This document shows positions 15,745 to 24,900 of a stretch of 64,000 nucleotides of DNA, in pieces. How positions within the stretch are numbered: position 1 is the first letter of the stretch; every line of letters starts with the position of its first letter. The translations under genes and the position numbers were made by a program. Under the pieces are notes generated by a model. It searched no databases, had not been told where the DNA came from, and saw only the letters and a program-made list of their open reading frames with translations. Location: contig NZ_PKRP01000002.1 of NCBI RefSeq assembly GCF_002855515.1, positions 124,001 through 188,000 of the forward strand, in the 5' to 3' direction. The DNA is from Rhizobium sp. TH135 (lineage in GTDB: Bacteria; Pseudomonadota; Alphaproteobacteria; Rhizobiales; Rhizobiaceae).

Positions 15745-16206
15745 TCAGGCGGCCGCCACCTTTTTCTTCGCAGGCGGGTTGTCCGCATCGTATGTGGCGC
15801 GCGCTTCGCGGATGCGTCCATGATGCTCAGCCGTCCACACGACCAGTGCCGCCACCGGCCCCAGCAAGGATTGTCCGAGTTCCGTCAATCGGTACTCGAC
15901 GCTCGGCGGCTGTGTCGGAAATACCTCGCGATGGACAAGCCCATCACGCTGCAGGCTCCGCAAGGTGCCCGTCAGCATCGCCTGCGAGATATCGGGTATC
16001 GCCCGCTTCAACTCCCCGAAACGATGCGGCTTCAAGCCGAGTGTTTGCAGGATGAGCGACGCCCACTTGTCACCGATGTGAGAGAAGACGTCGCGGACCG
16101 GGCAGTTCGCCGCGTCGAACACTGTATTGATTGGTTCTCTCATCATGGCCATCGCCGTTCCGATCGCCGCCGTGTAATCGGGCTGTGTCTTGGCATGTGC
16201 GGTCAT
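15745..16206 (-). CDS. HxlR-family transcriptional regulator
   Basis: This 153-residue winged-helix protein has the HxlR hallmark: Cys35 in [20 protein letters not shown], then the recognition segment [29 protein letters not shown] and a wing ending [11 protein letters not shown]. It is divergent from the QorB-like gene, the same pairing as ytfH/ytfG in Escherichia coli. HxlR proteins often use the conserved cysteine to sense electrophiles or oxidants, matching a quinone reductase target. A perfect palindrome just upstream of its start is a likely operator. Confidence 0.9.
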   Translation of the reverse strand: MTAHAKTQPDYTAAIGTAMAMMREPINTVFDAANCPVRDVFSHIGDKWASLILQTLGLKPHRFGELKRAIPDISQAMLTGTLRSLQRDGLVHREVFPTQPPSVEYRLTELGQSLLGPVAALVVWTAEHHGRIREARATYDADNPPAKKKVAAA

Positions 16207-16219
16207 GGGTATCGTCCTC

Positions 16220-16256
16220 AGAACCTGGTTCTAAAAAACTGCCTACTTTACGGCAG
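16220..16256. promoter_or_regulatory. Inverted repeats in the hxlR-qorB divergent promoter
   Basis: AGAACCTGGTTCT (16220-16232) is a perfect palindrome around a central T. CTGCC (16239-16243) and GGCAG (16252-16256) form a second inverted repeat with an eight-base spacer. Both lie between the divergent starts, where an HxlR dimer would repress both genes. Confidence 0.5.
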
Positions 16257-16334
16257 AATGCTGATCTGTAATTTAGACCTACTCTGAAATTTAAACCAGC
16301 CCTAAAATTCATGGGCACATCGAACGGAACTGAC

Positions 16335-17234
16335 ATGACAGCCAAGTATCTCGTCACCGGCGCATCCGGCCAGCTCGGCCAGCGCGTTCTTCATCACCTC
16401 CTGGCCACGGAAGCCGTGCCGGCTTCCGACATCATCGCGGCAAGCCGCAAGCCTGAACAGCTGGCTGATCTCGCGGCCAAGGGAGTTCAGACGCGTCGCG
16501 TGGATTTCGACGACGCAGCCTCCATGCAGGCCGCATTTGCAGACGCACAGCGCGTGCTGATCATCAGCACGGACACGCTCGATCGCCCGGGTCACCGTCT
16601 GGTGCAGCACCGTGCAGCTGTCGCCGCTGCCGAAAAGGCTGGCGTCCAGCATCTGCTCTACACCTCGATGCCCGAGCCCAAGAATTCGCCGCTGCTCTTC
16701 GCACCCGACCATGAAGGCACAGAAGCTGCCATCGAGGCGAGCGCGCTGCCGGCCTGGACGATCCTGCGCAACAACTGGTACTTCGAAAACGTGATGATGA
16801 GCGCCGGTCCGGCACTCGCCTCGGGCCACTGGTACTCGGCGGCCGGCGAAGGCAAGGTTGCCCACATCCTGCGCGATGATATCGCCCGTGCCATCGCCGC
16901 AGCACTCGTTGCAGCCGGCAGCGAGAAGAAGGTCTACACGCTGACGGGATCCACGTCCTACACGCATCGCGAAATGGCTTCGCTGATCTCCGCCGCCGCC
17001 GGCAAGGAAATCGCAGTCATCGATGTCCCGGTCGAAGGGCTCGTGCAGGGTATGGTCGGTGCAGGCCTGCCGGAACCTGTTGCACGCGTTTTCGCCTCGA
17101 TCGATACCATGGTCGGCCATGGCGGTCTGGCGCACATCACCGGTGACTTCAAGGCACTGACGGGCGTTGAACCCCAGAGCTTCGAGGCATGGGTCGAGAG
17201 CCAGTCCGGCGCTTTCAAATCCATGGTCGCCTGA
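16335..17234 (+). CDS. NAD(P)H:quinone oxidoreductase-like protein (QorB/NmrA family)
   Basis: This 299-residue atypical SDR has an N-terminal dinucleotide motif VTGASGQLG (about 7-15) and the NmrA/QorB pattern: AASRKPEQLADLAAKGVQ, VDFDDAASMQAAF, LYTSMPEPKNSPLLFAPDHE, and TILRNNWYFEN. QorB-type enzymes reduce quinones with NADPH. A longer frame begins at 16311, but the ATG at 16335 starts at the family N-terminus. It is divergent from the HxlR regulator and ends at a strong terminator. The precise substrate is uncertain. Confidence 0.85.
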   Translation: MTAKYLVTGASGQLGQRVLHHLLATEAVPASDIIAASRKPEQLADLAAKGVQTRRVDFDDAASMQAAFADAQRVLIISTDTLDRPGHRLVQHRAAVAAAEKAGVQHLLYTSMPEPKNSPLLFAPDHEGTEAAIEASALPAWTILRNNWYFENVMMSAGPALASGHWYSAAGEGKVAHILRDDIARAIAAALVAAGSEKKVYTLTGSTSYTHREMASLISAAAGKEIAVIDVPVEGLVQGMVGAGLPEPVARVFASIDTMVGHGGLAHITGDFKALTGVEPQSFEAWVESQSGAFKSMVA

Positions 17235-17301
17235 CATTCCCTATCGGCCTCCGCCGGGCCGATCCGGACATGTCATATCCCACACATGGCATGACCGAGG
17301 A

Positions 17302-17329
17302 CCGCCCGTCCCCCTGGACGGGCGGTTTT
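17302..17329 (+). terminator. Rho-independent terminator of the qorB-like gene
   Basis: CCGCCCGTCC (17302-17311) and GGACGGGCGG (17316-17325) form a perfect ten-base-pair stem with a CCCT loop, followed by TTTT (17326-17329). It lies 68 bases after the qorB-like stop and isolates the guanidine operon from upstream transcription. Confidence 0.88.
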
Positions 17330-17435
17330 CGCATGAATCAGGTATTGGGGCGAAAATCTCCTGATTGGCGTAAACGTTCGTTCTGCCTCTTTCTCAGGCA
17401 TGGCTGCCTTCCACACATGCATCGGTGACGATCAG

Positions 17436-17457
17436 AACCGGCTGGAGAGCCGGTTTT
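17436..17457 (+). terminator. Second hairpin with short T-run upstream of the guanidine promoter
   Basis: AACCGGCT (17436-17443) and AGCCGGTT (17448-17455) pair around a GGAG loop and run into TTTT (17454-17457, partly in the stem). It could be a second terminator, or the 3' end of a small transcript from 17330-17457. No gene is evident in that stretch. Confidence 0.4.
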
Positions 17458-17482
17458 GCCGTGTCTGGAGCCAGAAGCAGAC

Positions 17483-17499
17483 TTGGCACGCCCCTTGCT
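17483..17499 (+). promoter_or_regulatory. Sigma-54 (RpoN) promoter of the guanidine operon
   Basis: TTGGCACG-CCCC-TTGCT matches the sigma-54 consensus YTGGCACG-N4-TTGCW at every position. The GG (17485-17486) and GC (17497-17498) dinucleotides are exactly ten bases apart. Transcription would start near 17510, immediately before the guanidine-I aptamer. I did not find a convincing NtrC enhancer upstream. Nitrogen control is inferred. Confidence 0.8.
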
Positions 17500-17510
17500 C
17501 CTTTATTCGC

Positions 17511-17622
17511 AGAGTTAGCCGCTAGGGTTCCGGCGCCGCAGGGCGTGGCTGGTCCGAGAGCGGCTCCCGATGGAGAGACATCCCATCGGGTGCACGGCGG
17601 GACAAAAGCCCGGGAGACCTCG
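17511..17622 (+). promoter_or_regulatory. Guanidine-I riboswitch aptamer (ykkC class)
   Basis: The conserved ykkC blocks occur in order: GCTAGGGTTCCGG (17521-17533), CTGGTCCGAGAGC (17549-17561), and ACGGCGGGACAAAAGCCCGG (17594-17613) followed by GAGA. A variable hairpin lies between the second and third blocks (17562-17592, with arms CCCGATGG and CCATCGGG). This RNA binds free guanidinium and turns on export or degradation genes. The downstream operon is the guanidine carboxylation pathway with its own transporter, which matches the ligand. End positions are approximate. Confidence 0.93.
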
Positions 17623-17628
17623 TAAGCC

Positions 17629-17684
17629 AAGGGATTGGCGGCGCGATGGTCCATGCCGATCCCTTTTCGAAGACGCAAAAGGGG
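17629..17684 (+). promoter_or_regulatory. Riboswitch expression platform with two mutually exclusive hairpins
   Basis: Hairpin 1 pairs AAGGGATTGGC (17629-17639) with GCCGATCCCTT (17655-17665), eleven pairs including one G-T. Hairpin 2 pairs CCCTTTT (17661-17667) with AAAAGGG (17677-17683), which is the ribosome-binding site of the first gene (ATG at 17694). The two share 17661-17665 and cannot form together. Hairpin 1 is followed by a short T-run but keeps the ribosome-binding site free, so translational control is the simplest reading. The link to the ligand-bound state is inferred. Confidence 0.55.
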
Positions 17685-17693
17685 AATTTCTAC

Positions 17694-18767
17694 ATGCAGA
17701 CTGTCAAGACACTCCTGTCGATCACGGCGCTGGCTGGCGCTCTCGCCTTCAGCCAGATGACACCGGCCGAAGCCGCGCCGAAGAAGGATTTCAAGGTCGC
17801 CTGGTCGATCTATGTCGGCTGGATGCCCTGGGGCTATGCCAACGACACCGGCATCGTGAAGAAATGGGCCGACAAATACGGCATCAACATCGAGGTCACG
17901 CAGTTCAACGACTACGTGGAATCGATGAACCAGTATACCGCCGGTGCCTTTGACGCGGTGACGCTCACCAACATGGATGGCCTGTCGATCCCGGCCGCCG
18001 GCGGCGTCGACACGACAGCCGTCATCGTCGGCGACTTTTCGAACGGCAACGATGCACTGATCCTGAAGGACAAGGACAAGCTCGAGGATGTGAAGGGCCA
18101 GAACGTCAATCTCGTCGAGTTCTCGGTTTCCCACTATCTGCTCGCCCGCGCGCTAGAAAGCATCGGCTCCTCCGAGCGCGACGTGAAGGTGGTCAACACC
18201 TCGGATGCCGATATGGTCGCCGCCTACCAGACGGCTGACGTCACGGCGGTCGTCACCTGGAACCCGCTGGTCTCAACGATCCTGGAAGACGCCTCCGCCA
18301 AGAAGGTATTCGATAGCTCGCAGATCCCGGGCGAGATCATCGACCTGATGGTCGCCAATACCGATGTGCTCAAGGACAACCCTGACTTCGGCAAGGCGCT
18401 GGCCGGGATCTGGTACGACACGATGGTCGTCATGACGGCCGATACCGAAGAGGGCAAAGCAGCCCGGACCGCGATGGGAACAGCTTCCGGCACGGACCTC
18501 GCCGGCTTCGAAGCCCAGATGGCCGCCACCAAGCTCTTCGACAAGCCGGCTGATGCGGTGGCCTTCACCGCCTCCCCGGATCTGTCCAAGACCATGGATC
18601 TCGTCCGTACCTTCCTCTTCGACAAGGGCCTTCTTGGCAGCGGCGCGCCGTCTGCCGATGTCATCGGTATCGAACTGGCAGACGGCTCGGTTCTTGGCGA
18701 CAAGGAGAACGTCAAGTTCCGCTTCACCACCACCTACATGGACGCGGCCGCCAAGGGCGCGCTCTGA
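17694..18767 (+). CDS. Guanidine/urea-type ABC transporter substrate-binding protein
   Basis: This 357-residue periplasmic protein is of the NitT/TauT (NMT1/SsuA) family. A signal peptide ends near PAEAAPKK (about residue 25). It carries the family pattern VAWSIYVGWMPWGYANDTGIVKKWADKYGI, FNDYVESMNQYTAGAFDAVT and VVTWNPLVSTI. The ATG at 17694, with AAAAGGGG nine bases upstream, fits far better than the in-frame ATG at 17646, which would place the ribosome-binding site inside the gene. It is the first gene under the guanidine riboswitch. Binding of guanidine is inferred from the operon, since the same transporter type was formerly annotated as urea carboxylase-related. Confidence 0.88.
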   Translation: MQTVKTLLSITALAGALAFSQMTPAEAAPKKDFKVAWSIYVGWMPWGYANDTGIVKKWADKYGINIEVTQFNDYVESMNQYTAGAFDAVTLTNMDGLSIPAAGGVDTTAVIVGDFSNGNDALILKDKDKLEDVKGQNVNLVEFSVSHYLLARALESIGSSERDVKVVNTSDADMVAAYQTADVTAVVTWNPLVSTILEDASAKKVFDSSQIPGEIIDLMVANTDVLKDNPDFGKALAGIWYDTMVVMTADTEEGKAARTAMGTASGTDLAGFEAQMAATKLFDKPADAVAFTASPDLSKTMDLVRTFLFDKGLLGSGAPSADVIGIELADGSVLGDKENVKFRFTTTYMDAAAKGAL

Positions 18768-18839
18768 GGCAGATCCATGCCGCCCGGTTGACCCTGTCGT
18801 CCGGGCGGCTCCCGCCTCCCTGAAATCCTGGAGTGGTCG

Positions 18840-19658
18840 ATGCGATGGATCAATGCTCATCCCGGAAATGGCGCGCGCCTGACGCTCGTGCTTCTGCCCT
18901 TCGTGCTGGTGCTTGGCGCCTACATGATCGGCTCCGCCGAACGGCTCGCCGAGAACCCGAACGACAAGCTGCTGCCCGGTTTCGCTGCCCTCTGGGAGGG
19001 TATAAGCCGTATGGCCTTCACGGCTGACGTCAGAACCGGCGATTACCTGCTCTGGTCGGATACCTGGGCGAGCCTGGGGCGCCTTTTTGCCGGGCTTGGC
19101 ATCGCCACCGCGATCGCGCTGCTCCTCGGCCTCGTCATCGGCATCCTGCCCTATGCACGGGCAACTCTCTCTCCCTTCGTTGGTGCCATCTCCATGGTCC
19201 CGCCGCTGGCGCTCCTGCCGATCCTCTTCATCGTCATGGGCCTCGGCGAGGCGTCGAAGATTGCATTGATCGTCATCGGTGTCGCACCGATCATGATCCG
19301 CGATCTGGCGCTGACGGCGACATCGCTGCCGCGCGAGATGATTGTGAAAGCCGAAACGCTTTCCGCCTCGTCCTGGCAGATCGCGTTGCGTGTGGTGCTG
19401 CCGCAAATCCTGCCGCGCCTGATCACCACGCTCCGCCTGCAGCTCGGCCCCGCCTGGCTCTTCCTGATCGCAGCCGAAGCGATCTCCTCCGACAGCGGCC
19501 TCGGCTATCGCATCTTCCTCGTCCGTCGCTATCTCTCGATGGACGTCATCTTCCCCTATGTGCTCTGGATCACGCTTCTCGCGATCCTCACCGACATCCT
19601 GCTCGATCGCTTGCGCATCGCGGTCTTCCCCTGGTCCGAACTGGAGAAGGGCAAATGA
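18840..19658 (+). CDS. Guanidine/urea-type ABC transporter permease
   Basis: This 272-residue inner-membrane protein has about six transmembrane segments and the BPD_transp_1 EAA loop (GLGEASKIALIVIGVAPIMI). It is the NitT/TauT-type permease partner of the preceding binding protein. The gene lies 72 bases after the binding-protein stop and overlaps the ATPase by four bases. With a single permease gene, the transporter would be a homodimer. Confidence 0.9.
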   Translation: MRWINAHPGNGARLTLVLLPFVLVLGAYMIGSAERLAENPNDKLLPGFAALWEGISRMAFTADVRTGDYLLWSDTWASLGRLFAGLGIATAIALLLGLVIGILPYARATLSPFVGAISMVPPLALLPILFIVMGLGEASKIALIVIGVAPIMIRDLALTATSLPREMIVKAETLSASSWQIALRVVLPQILPRLITTLRLQLGPAWLFLIAAEAISSDSGLGYRIFLVRRYLSMDVIFPYVLWITLLAILTDILLDRLRIAVFPWSELEKGK

Positions 19659-20443
19659 GCGCGCTCTCAGTTCAGAACCTCTGGAAGGAATATGGCGACC
19701 AGATCGTGCTGGAGAATGTCTCGATCGAGATCGAATCCAGAGCCTTCGTCGCGCTGGTCGGCCCGTCCGGTTGCGGCAAGTCCACCTTCCTGCGCCTGCT
19801 GCTCGGCCAGGAGCGCCAGACCAAGGGCGAGATCCTGCTCGATGGTTTGGCCCTGCCGCAGGAGCCAGGGCCTGACCGCGGCGTCGTCTTCCAGCGCTAC
19901 TCGGTCTTCCCGCATCTGACCGTTCTCGGCAATGTCATGCTCGGCAAGGAGCTGAAAGCCTCCCGCTTCGCCGCCCGCCTGTTCGGAGCCGCGAAGCGCA
20001 CGGTCAAGGACGAAGCCCGAGCGATGATCGCGGCGGTCGGGCTTGCCGGCTCCGAGGACAAGTATCCGGCCCAACTCTCCGGCGGCATGCAGCAGCGGCT
20101 GGCGCTCGCCCAGGCGCTGATCATGCGGCCCAAGGTTCTGCTGCTCGACGAACCTTTCGGCGCGCTTGATCCCGGCATTCGGGCTGAAATCCATACGCTG
20201 ATGAAGACGCTCTGGCACGAAGCGCCGATGACCGTCGTCATGGTCACCCATGACATGCGCGAGGCCTTCACGCTGGCGACCCGCGTCGTTGCCTTCGAGC
20301 GTCCCCGCGACCGCCCGGAGGAAAAGCTCCGCTACGGCGCAACGATCACCCGCGACATCGCCATCTGGCCGCCCCGCAAGGCGGGCGAGGCCTCCCTCTT
20401 TCGCCCCGACCGGGACGGCCCGGTCTCTTCAAAGGGTCAATAG
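19655..20443 (+). CDS. Guanidine/urea-type ABC transporter ATP-binding protein
   Basis: This 262-residue ATPase has Walker A GPSGCGKST (36-44), the FQRYSVFPHLTVLGNV Q-loop segment, signature LSGGMQQR, Walker B LLLDEPFGALDP and the H-loop VTHDMREA. These place it in the NitT/TauT (SsuB/TauB/NrtD) class. The C-terminal tail after FERPRDRPEEKLRYGATITRDI is the extension often seen in urea carboxylase-linked transporters. Start and stop overlap its neighbours closely, so it belongs to the same transcript. Confidence 0.92.
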   Translation: MSALSVQNLWKEYGDQIVLENVSIEIESRAFVALVGPSGCGKSTFLRLLLGQERQTKGEILLDGLALPQEPGPDRGVVFQRYSVFPHLTVLGNVMLGKELKASRFAARLFGAAKRTVKDEARAMIAAVGLAGSEDKYPAQLSGGMQQRLALAQALIMRPKVLLLDEPFGALDPGIRAEIHTLMKTLWHEAPMTVVMVTHDMREAFTLATRVVAFERPRDRPEEKLRYGATITRDIAIWPPRKAGEASLFRPDRDGPVSSKGQ

Positions 20444-20481
20444 CCGGGACGACCCGGCCAACGAAACCACTGGAGATGACA

Positions 20482-21309
20482 ATGCATATCCGACGTTCCC
20501 CTGAAGAGATCGCCGCCAACCGCGCGCGCTACGAGGAGCATCAGAAGAAGGGGCTGGAATTCGCACCGAAGGCGCTGCCGGCCAAGAGCGTAAAGCCCGC
20601 GCCCGCAATTGCTGCCGACAAGATCGTGCACCAGGAAAACCTGCCCGGCGGCTGGTACTGGTGGACCCGCGTCAAAGCCAACGAGACGCTGCGCATCGCG
20701 CTCGACGAAGGTTTGTCGACCGTATCGGTCGTCGCCTGGAATGCCGAAGACCCGACCGAGCGCATGAACCTGCCTGATACCGTCAAGGTGCAGTGGACCA
20801 CCGGGCTTGGAAAGGGCCGTGTCATCTTCTCCGACATGGGCAAGGTCATGTTCTCGATCACCGAGGACAGCTCCGGCGCTCATGACGTGCTGATGGGCGG
20901 CTCGACAGCATCCTCGAACGCGAAGAACTATGCCGGCCAGAACGGCCCGGCACTGCGCAACACCCGCGACAACTTCGTGCTGATCGCGACTAAGGCCGGC
21001 CTCGACAAGCGCGACATTCCGGCGGCTCTCGCCCTTTTCGCACCCGTCCGCGTCGATGCCGATGGCAAATTCGAGTGGAAGCCGGAACTCGTTGCCGAAG
21101 GCGACTATGTCGATCTGCGCGCCGAGATGGACATGATCGTCGGCTTCTCGAATTGCCCGCATCCGCTCGACCCGAACCCGATCTATGCCCCCAATCCTGT
21201 GACCATCACCCGGATCGCGGCCATTGAACCGACGGCGGATGATCTGTGCCGAACGGCGACCGCTGAAGCCGTCAGGGGCTTTGAAAACAACGCCTTTGCG
21301 GCCCTGTGA
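20482..21309 (+). CDS. Carboxyguanidine deiminase subunit, DUF1989 (urea carboxylase-associated protein 2)
   Basis: This 275-residue DUF1989 protein is of the type historically named urea carboxylase-associated protein 2. Proteins of this pair have been shown in other bacteria to form a heteromeric carboxyguanidine deiminase that converts carboxyguanidine to allophanate plus ammonia. Motifs are TRVKANETLRIAL, the metal-site region EDSSGAHD (128-135), where the sister protein has a cysteine, and FSNCPHPLDPNP. The ATG at 20482 is preferred over 20476 because GGAG ends six bases before it. Compared with the next gene it lacks several cysteines, suggesting a structural or regulatory role. Confidence 0.85.
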   Translation: MHIRRSPEEIAANRARYEEHQKKGLEFAPKALPAKSVKPAPAIAADKIVHQENLPGGWYWWTRVKANETLRIALDEGLSTVSVVAWNAEDPTERMNLPDTVKVQWTTGLGKGRVIFSDMGKVMFSITEDSSGAHDVLMGGSTASSNAKNYAGQNGPALRNTRDNFVLIATKAGLDKRDIPAALALFAPVRVDADGKFEWKPELVAEGDYVDLRAEMDMIVGFSNCPHPLDPNPIYAPNPVTITRIAAIEPTADDLCRTATAEAVRGFENNAFAAL

Positions 21310-21323
21310 GAGGAGAGGCGATC

Positions 21324-21977
21324 ATGACCCATTTCATCCAGACTTCTCCCGCCCGCACGCTCTCCAACACCGCGCAGGATCACTACATCGCTGCCGAAGC
21401 ACCCTTCTCGACCTTCATCAAAAAGGGCCAGGTGGTCCGCATCGAGGACACCTATGGCCAGCAGGCCGTCGATACGCTCTTCTACAACGCCCATAATTTC
21501 TCCGAGCGCTATTCCAGCCAGGACACCATGCGCGAACAGGGGGCGGCCTATATCTCCACTGGGACCAAGGTGATCTCCAACGAAGGCCGTGTGATGCTGA
21601 CGGTCACTGCCGACAGCTGCGGCCGGCACGATACCTCAGCCGGCGCCTGTTCCTGTGAGAGCAACACGGTCCGCTTCGGCCATTACACGAAATACCTGCA
21701 TGCCTGCCGGGACAACTTCGTCATCGAGGTTTCCAAACATGGCATGAGCAAGCGCGATGTGGTGCCGAACATCAACTTTTTCATGAACGTGCCGATCGAA
21801 CCCTCAGGCGAAATGACCATAGTCGACGGCATTTCCGCCCCCGGCGACTATGTCGAGCTGAAGGCAGAGATGGACGTGCTGCTCGTCATCTCCAATTGCC
21901 CGCAGATCAACAACCCCTGCAACGGCTTCGATCCCACGCCGATCCGGGTGCTCGTCTGGGACGACGAGGCGGCCTGA
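21324..21977 (+). CDS. Carboxyguanidine deiminase subunit, DUF1989 (urea carboxylase-associated protein 1)
   Basis: This 217-residue DUF1989 protein is the likely catalytic partner of the preceding subunit. The metal-type motif is complete: Cys99 and His102 in DSCGRHD, then Cys109 and Cys111 in GACSCESN. It also keeps [17 protein letters not shown] near the end. The ATG at 21324 follows AGGAGAGGCGATC, a good ribosome-binding site, and is better than the in-frame ATG at 21306. Its stop overlaps the carboxylase start by one base (TGATG), so translation of the two is coupled. Confidence 0.87.
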   Translation: MTHFIQTSPARTLSNTAQDHYIAAEAPFSTFIKKGQVVRIEDTYGQQAVDTLFYNAHNFSERYSSQDTMREQGAAYISTGTKVISNEGRVMLTVTADSCGRHDTSAGACSCESNTVRFGHYTKYLHACRDNFVIEVSKHGMSKRDVVPNINFFMNVPIEPSGEMTIVDGISAPGDYVELKAEMDVLLVISNCPQINNPCNGFDPTPIRVLVWDDEAA

Positions 21978-24900
21978 TGTTCAAGAAGGTCCTGATTGCC
22001 AATCGCGGCGAAATCGCCGTGCGCGTCATCAAGACGCTTCAGAAGATGGGGATCGCAAGCGTTGCGGTCTATTCCGATGCCGACCGCTTTTCGAAGGCTG
22101 TCCTGATGGCCGACGAGGCGGTGCGCCTCGGCCCCGCACCCGCCAGCGACAGCTATCTCAACGTCGATGCCGTGATTGCCGCCTGCCGTCAGACGGGTGC
22201 GCAAGCCGTGCATCCCGGTTATGGCTTCCTCTCCGAGAACATCGGCTTTGCCGAGCGGCTGAAGGCGGAGGGCATCACCTTTATCGGTCCAACGCCGGAC
22301 AATATCTCCGCCTTCGGCCTGAAGCACACGGCCCGCGAACTGGCCAAGGCGAGCGGCGTGCCGCTTTTGCCCGGCTCCGGCCTACTCGACAGCCGGGAAG
22401 AGGCGCTCTCCGCAGCGGAGCAGATCGGCTATCCGGTGATGCTGAAATCGACAGCCGGCGGCGGCGGTATCGGCATGCAGCTCTGCGACAATGCGGAGGC
22501 GCTTGCCGCAGCCTTCGACAGCGTCCAGCGCACGGCGAAATCCAGTTTCGGCGATGCTCGCGTCTATCTCGAACGCTTCGTTTCCAAGGCCCGCCATGTC
22601 GAGGTGCAGATCTTCGGCGACGGTAAGGGCAGGGTGATTGCGCTCGGCGAACGCGACTGCTCGCTGCAGCGCCGGAATCAGAAGGTCATCGAAGAAACCC
22701 CGGCCCCGGGGCTGTCCGATGCCGTGCGCCAGCGCCTGCACGCCGCTGCCGTGTCGCTGGGCCAGCAGGTGGCGTATGCCTCCGCCGGCACGGTCGAATT
22801 CATCTATGATCCCGCCCGCGAGGAATTCTATTTCCTCGAGGTGAACACCCGTCTGCAGGTCGAGCATCCGGTCACGGAAGCCGTCTTCGGTGTGGATCTC
22901 GTCGAATGGATGATCCGCCAGGCCGCCGGCGAAGATGTGCTGACGGGCAAGGAAAATCTTGTGCCAAGGGGCGCGGCTATCGAAGCGCGCCTCTATGCCG
23001 AAATGCCCCATGCCGGCTTCCGCCCGAGTGCCGGGCTGCTGACCGAAGTGGTTTTCCCCGAGGGCGTTCGTGTCGATGGCTGGGTGGAGACGGGAACCGA
23101 AGTCACGCCTTTCTACGATCCGATGCTGGCCAAGGTGATTGTCTCGGGCGCGGATCGGGATACGGCCATTGCGGCGCTCTCCTCCGCACTGCAAAAAACC
23201 TCGCTTGCCGGCATCGAGACCAACCTCGAATATCTGAAGGCGATCGTCGCCTCCGACCTGTTCCGCAGCGGCGATGTTGCGACCACGGCCTTGAAGGATT
23301 TCGCCTTCGTGCCCGATGTCGTCGAGGTGATCTCCCCCGGCGCGCAATCGAGTCTGCAGGAGCTGCCGGGCCGCCTCGGCCTCTGGCATGTCGGCGTGCC
23401 GCCCTCGGGCCCGATGGACGAACGCTCCTTCCGCCATGCCAACCGGCTCGTCGGCAACCACGATCATACGGCGGCTCTGGAACTCACCGTCTCGGGGCCG
23501 GTGCTGAAATTCTTCTCCGACACCGTGATCGCGCTCGCTGGCGCGGTCATGCCGATGAAGCTCGACGGCGTCGAGCTGCCCCACAATCAGGCGATCCAGG
23601 TCAAGGCCGGCCAGACGTTGGCCATCGGCAGCATCACCGGTGCCGGCCAGCGCGCTTATCTGGCGGTCTCCGGCGGCTTCGATGCACCCTTGGTCATGGG
23701 CTCCCGCGCCACCTTCGGCCTCGGCCAGTTCGGCGGCAATGCCACCGGCACGCTGCGCGCAGGCCATGTCTTGCGCCTAGCACGCCGGAGCCAGGCCGAT
23801 GTCCTGCCGGCAACCCAGCCGGCTGAACTGACCCGCGAATGGTTCGTCGGCGTGCTCTATGGTCCACATGGCGCGCCCGACTTCTTCCTGGAGGAAGACA
23901 TAGAGACACTCTTCTCGACGCCTTACGAGGTGCATTTCAACTCGGCGCGCACGGGTGTCCGCCTGATCGGCCCGGCCCCGAAATGGGCGCGCACCGATGG
24001 CGGCGAGGCGGGGCTTCACCCCTCCAACCTGCATGACAACGCCTATGCGATCGGGGCGATCGACTTCACCGGTGACATGCCGATCATCCTCGGCCCCGAC
24101 GGCCCAAGCCTCGGCGGCTTTGTCTGCCCGGCAGTGATTGCTCGCGACGAGCAGTGGAAGATGGGTCAGTTCAAGCCGGGAGATAAAATCCGGTTTCATG
24201 CCGTGGTGCGAGCAAGCGATCCGCTCGCGGGGCCGACAGTGAAGCGCATATCGGAAGCAGCGGGGTCGGCAGTTGTCGGAGCGACAGAGGCGGGCACCGT
24301 TCCCGTGGTCTATCGCCGACAGGGCGATGACAACCTGCTTGTCGAATACGGCCCGATGCAGCTCGATATCGGCATCCGTATGCGCGTCCATCTGCTGATG
24401 CAGGCGGTCAAGGAGGCGCGGCTTCAGGGCCTGATCGATCTGACGCCTGGCATCCGCTCGCTGCAGATCCATTATGACAGCACCACGCTGTCCCGCTCGA
24501 AACTCTTGGGCGCCCTCGCCGAGATCGAGAAGAGCCTCCCTCCGGTCTCCGCCGTCAAGGTGCCGAGCCGGACCGTCTGGCTGCCGCTCTCCTGGAACGA
24601 TCCGGATGCAGAACTGGCCATGCGCAAGTATCAGGAGCTCGTGCGCCCGAACGCGCCCTGGTGCCCCTCCAACATCGAGTTCATCCGCCGCATCAATGGA
24701 CTCCCCGACGAGCAGGCGGTGAAGGACACGATCTTCAACGCCTCCTATCTCGTGATGGGCCTCGGCGATGTTTATCTCGGCGCGCCGGTTGCCACCCCCA
24801 TCGATCCCCGCCATCGACTGGTGACGACGAAGTACAATCCGGCCCGCACCTGGACGCCGGAAAACGCCGTCGGCATTGGCGGCGCCTATATGTGCATCTA

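Noticed and set aside
22382..23767. 461-codon antisense frame inside the carboxylase gene
   Set aside because: It is a high-GC shadow frame without family motifs and lies opposite strongly conserved biotin carboxylase motifs.
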